In this document: in pieces, positions 6,219 through 6,313 of the stretch
Position numbering within the stretch: the stretch's first letter is position 1
Layout: each line of letters opens with the position of its first letter
Origin: Clostridiales bacterium
Lineage (GTDB): Bacteria > Bacillota > Clostridia > Oscillospirales > CAG-382
Assembly (NCBI GenBank): GCA_003343885.1
Contig: QAKH01000002.1
Location: 1 to 6,313, forward strand
DNA: 6,313 nt
Direction of reading: 5' to 3'
Made by a program: the position numbers and the translations under genes
The notes under the pieces: model-generated
What the model was told of the DNA's origin: nothing
The model's database searches: none
Seen by the model: the letters and a program-made list of their open reading frames with translations, nothing else

Positions 6219-6313
6219 ATGTCTGCATTTGATAACGCAACCCTTATGATCACTGGTGGTACTGGTTCTTTTGGTTCTACCGTTCTGAAGCACTTCCTGG
6301 ATTCTGACCTGAA
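6219..6313 (+). CDS. UDP-GlcNAc 4,6-dehydratase-like SDR, 5' end only
   Basis: Only the first 31 codons are inside the window; the gene runs off the right edge. It reads MSAFDNATLMITGGTGSFGS and continues STVLKHFLDSDL. The LMITGGTGSFG nucleotide-binding loop, followed by a VLKxFLDSD-type helix, is characteristic of the CapD/CapE/WbjB/PseB group of NAD(P)-binding sugar-nucleotide dehydratases. Such enzymes act on UDP-GlcNAc in the cytoplasm; the CapE/WbjB type opens the UDP-L-FucNAc pathway, PseB the pseudaminic acid pathway. GAGAGGA (6205-6211) lies 7 nt ahead of the ATG. Codons are GGT, CTG, AAC and TTC rich and GC is near 48%, unlike the AT-rich preceding genes. The exact subfamily cannot be settled from 31 residues. 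Confidence 0.75.
   Translation, partial: MSAFDNATLMITGGTGSFGSTVLKHFLDSDL

Overview
The window is the start of a cell-surface polysaccharide (teichoic-acid-like or capsule) biosynthesis locus from a low-to-medium GC Gram-positive bacterium. A clostridial, gut-type Firmicute is my inference. It rests on purine-rich Shine-Dalgarno sequences ahead of every gene, a TTG start, and CDP-glycerol chemistry (TagD plus a TagB/TagF-type transferase). I cannot name the species.

Layout. Positions 1 to about 542 hold no convincing gene. They contain four copies of a 43-bp tandem repeat (227 to about 379) followed by two clean hairpins (412-436, 470-500), then the first gene. All genes are on the + strand: (1) a fused gpsA-tagD gene, 543-2063; (2) a CDP-glycerol glycerophosphotransferase, 2122-3276; (3) a WbuB-like GT4 glycosyltransferase, 3273-4448, overlapping gene 2 by ATGA; (4) a second GT4 glycosyltransferase, 4486-5619; (5) a left-handed beta-helix acyltransferase, 5612-6187, overlapping gene 4 by 8 nt; (6) the first 31 codons of a UDP-GlcNAc 4,6-dehydratase-like SDR, from 6219. 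The overlaps, short spacers and lack of any terminator-like hairpin between genes point to one operon.

How the genes may work together. GpsA reduces dihydroxyacetone phosphate to sn-glycerol-3-phosphate. TagD activates it to CDP-glycerol. Gene 2 transfers glycerol phosphate from CDP-glycerol onto a glycan. Genes 3 and 4 add sugars and gene 5 probably O- or N-acylates one. Gene 6, if it is of the CapE/WbjB type, starts UDP-L-FucNAc synthesis, which would suit the WbuB-like transferase. The priming transferase, flippase, polymerase and attachment enzyme are not in view.

Base composition is a mosaic. Genes 1-2 sampled at about 47-58% GC per 60-base line, gene 3 about 37-42%, genes 4-5 about 23-30%, and the start of gene 6 about 48%. 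This fits conserved flanking functions around an exchangeable glycan-specific core. I do not see a wholly new system. The items most worth a second look are the gpsA-tagD fusion with a preserved internal ribosome binding site and start, and the 43-bp repeat array plus hairpins in the leader.
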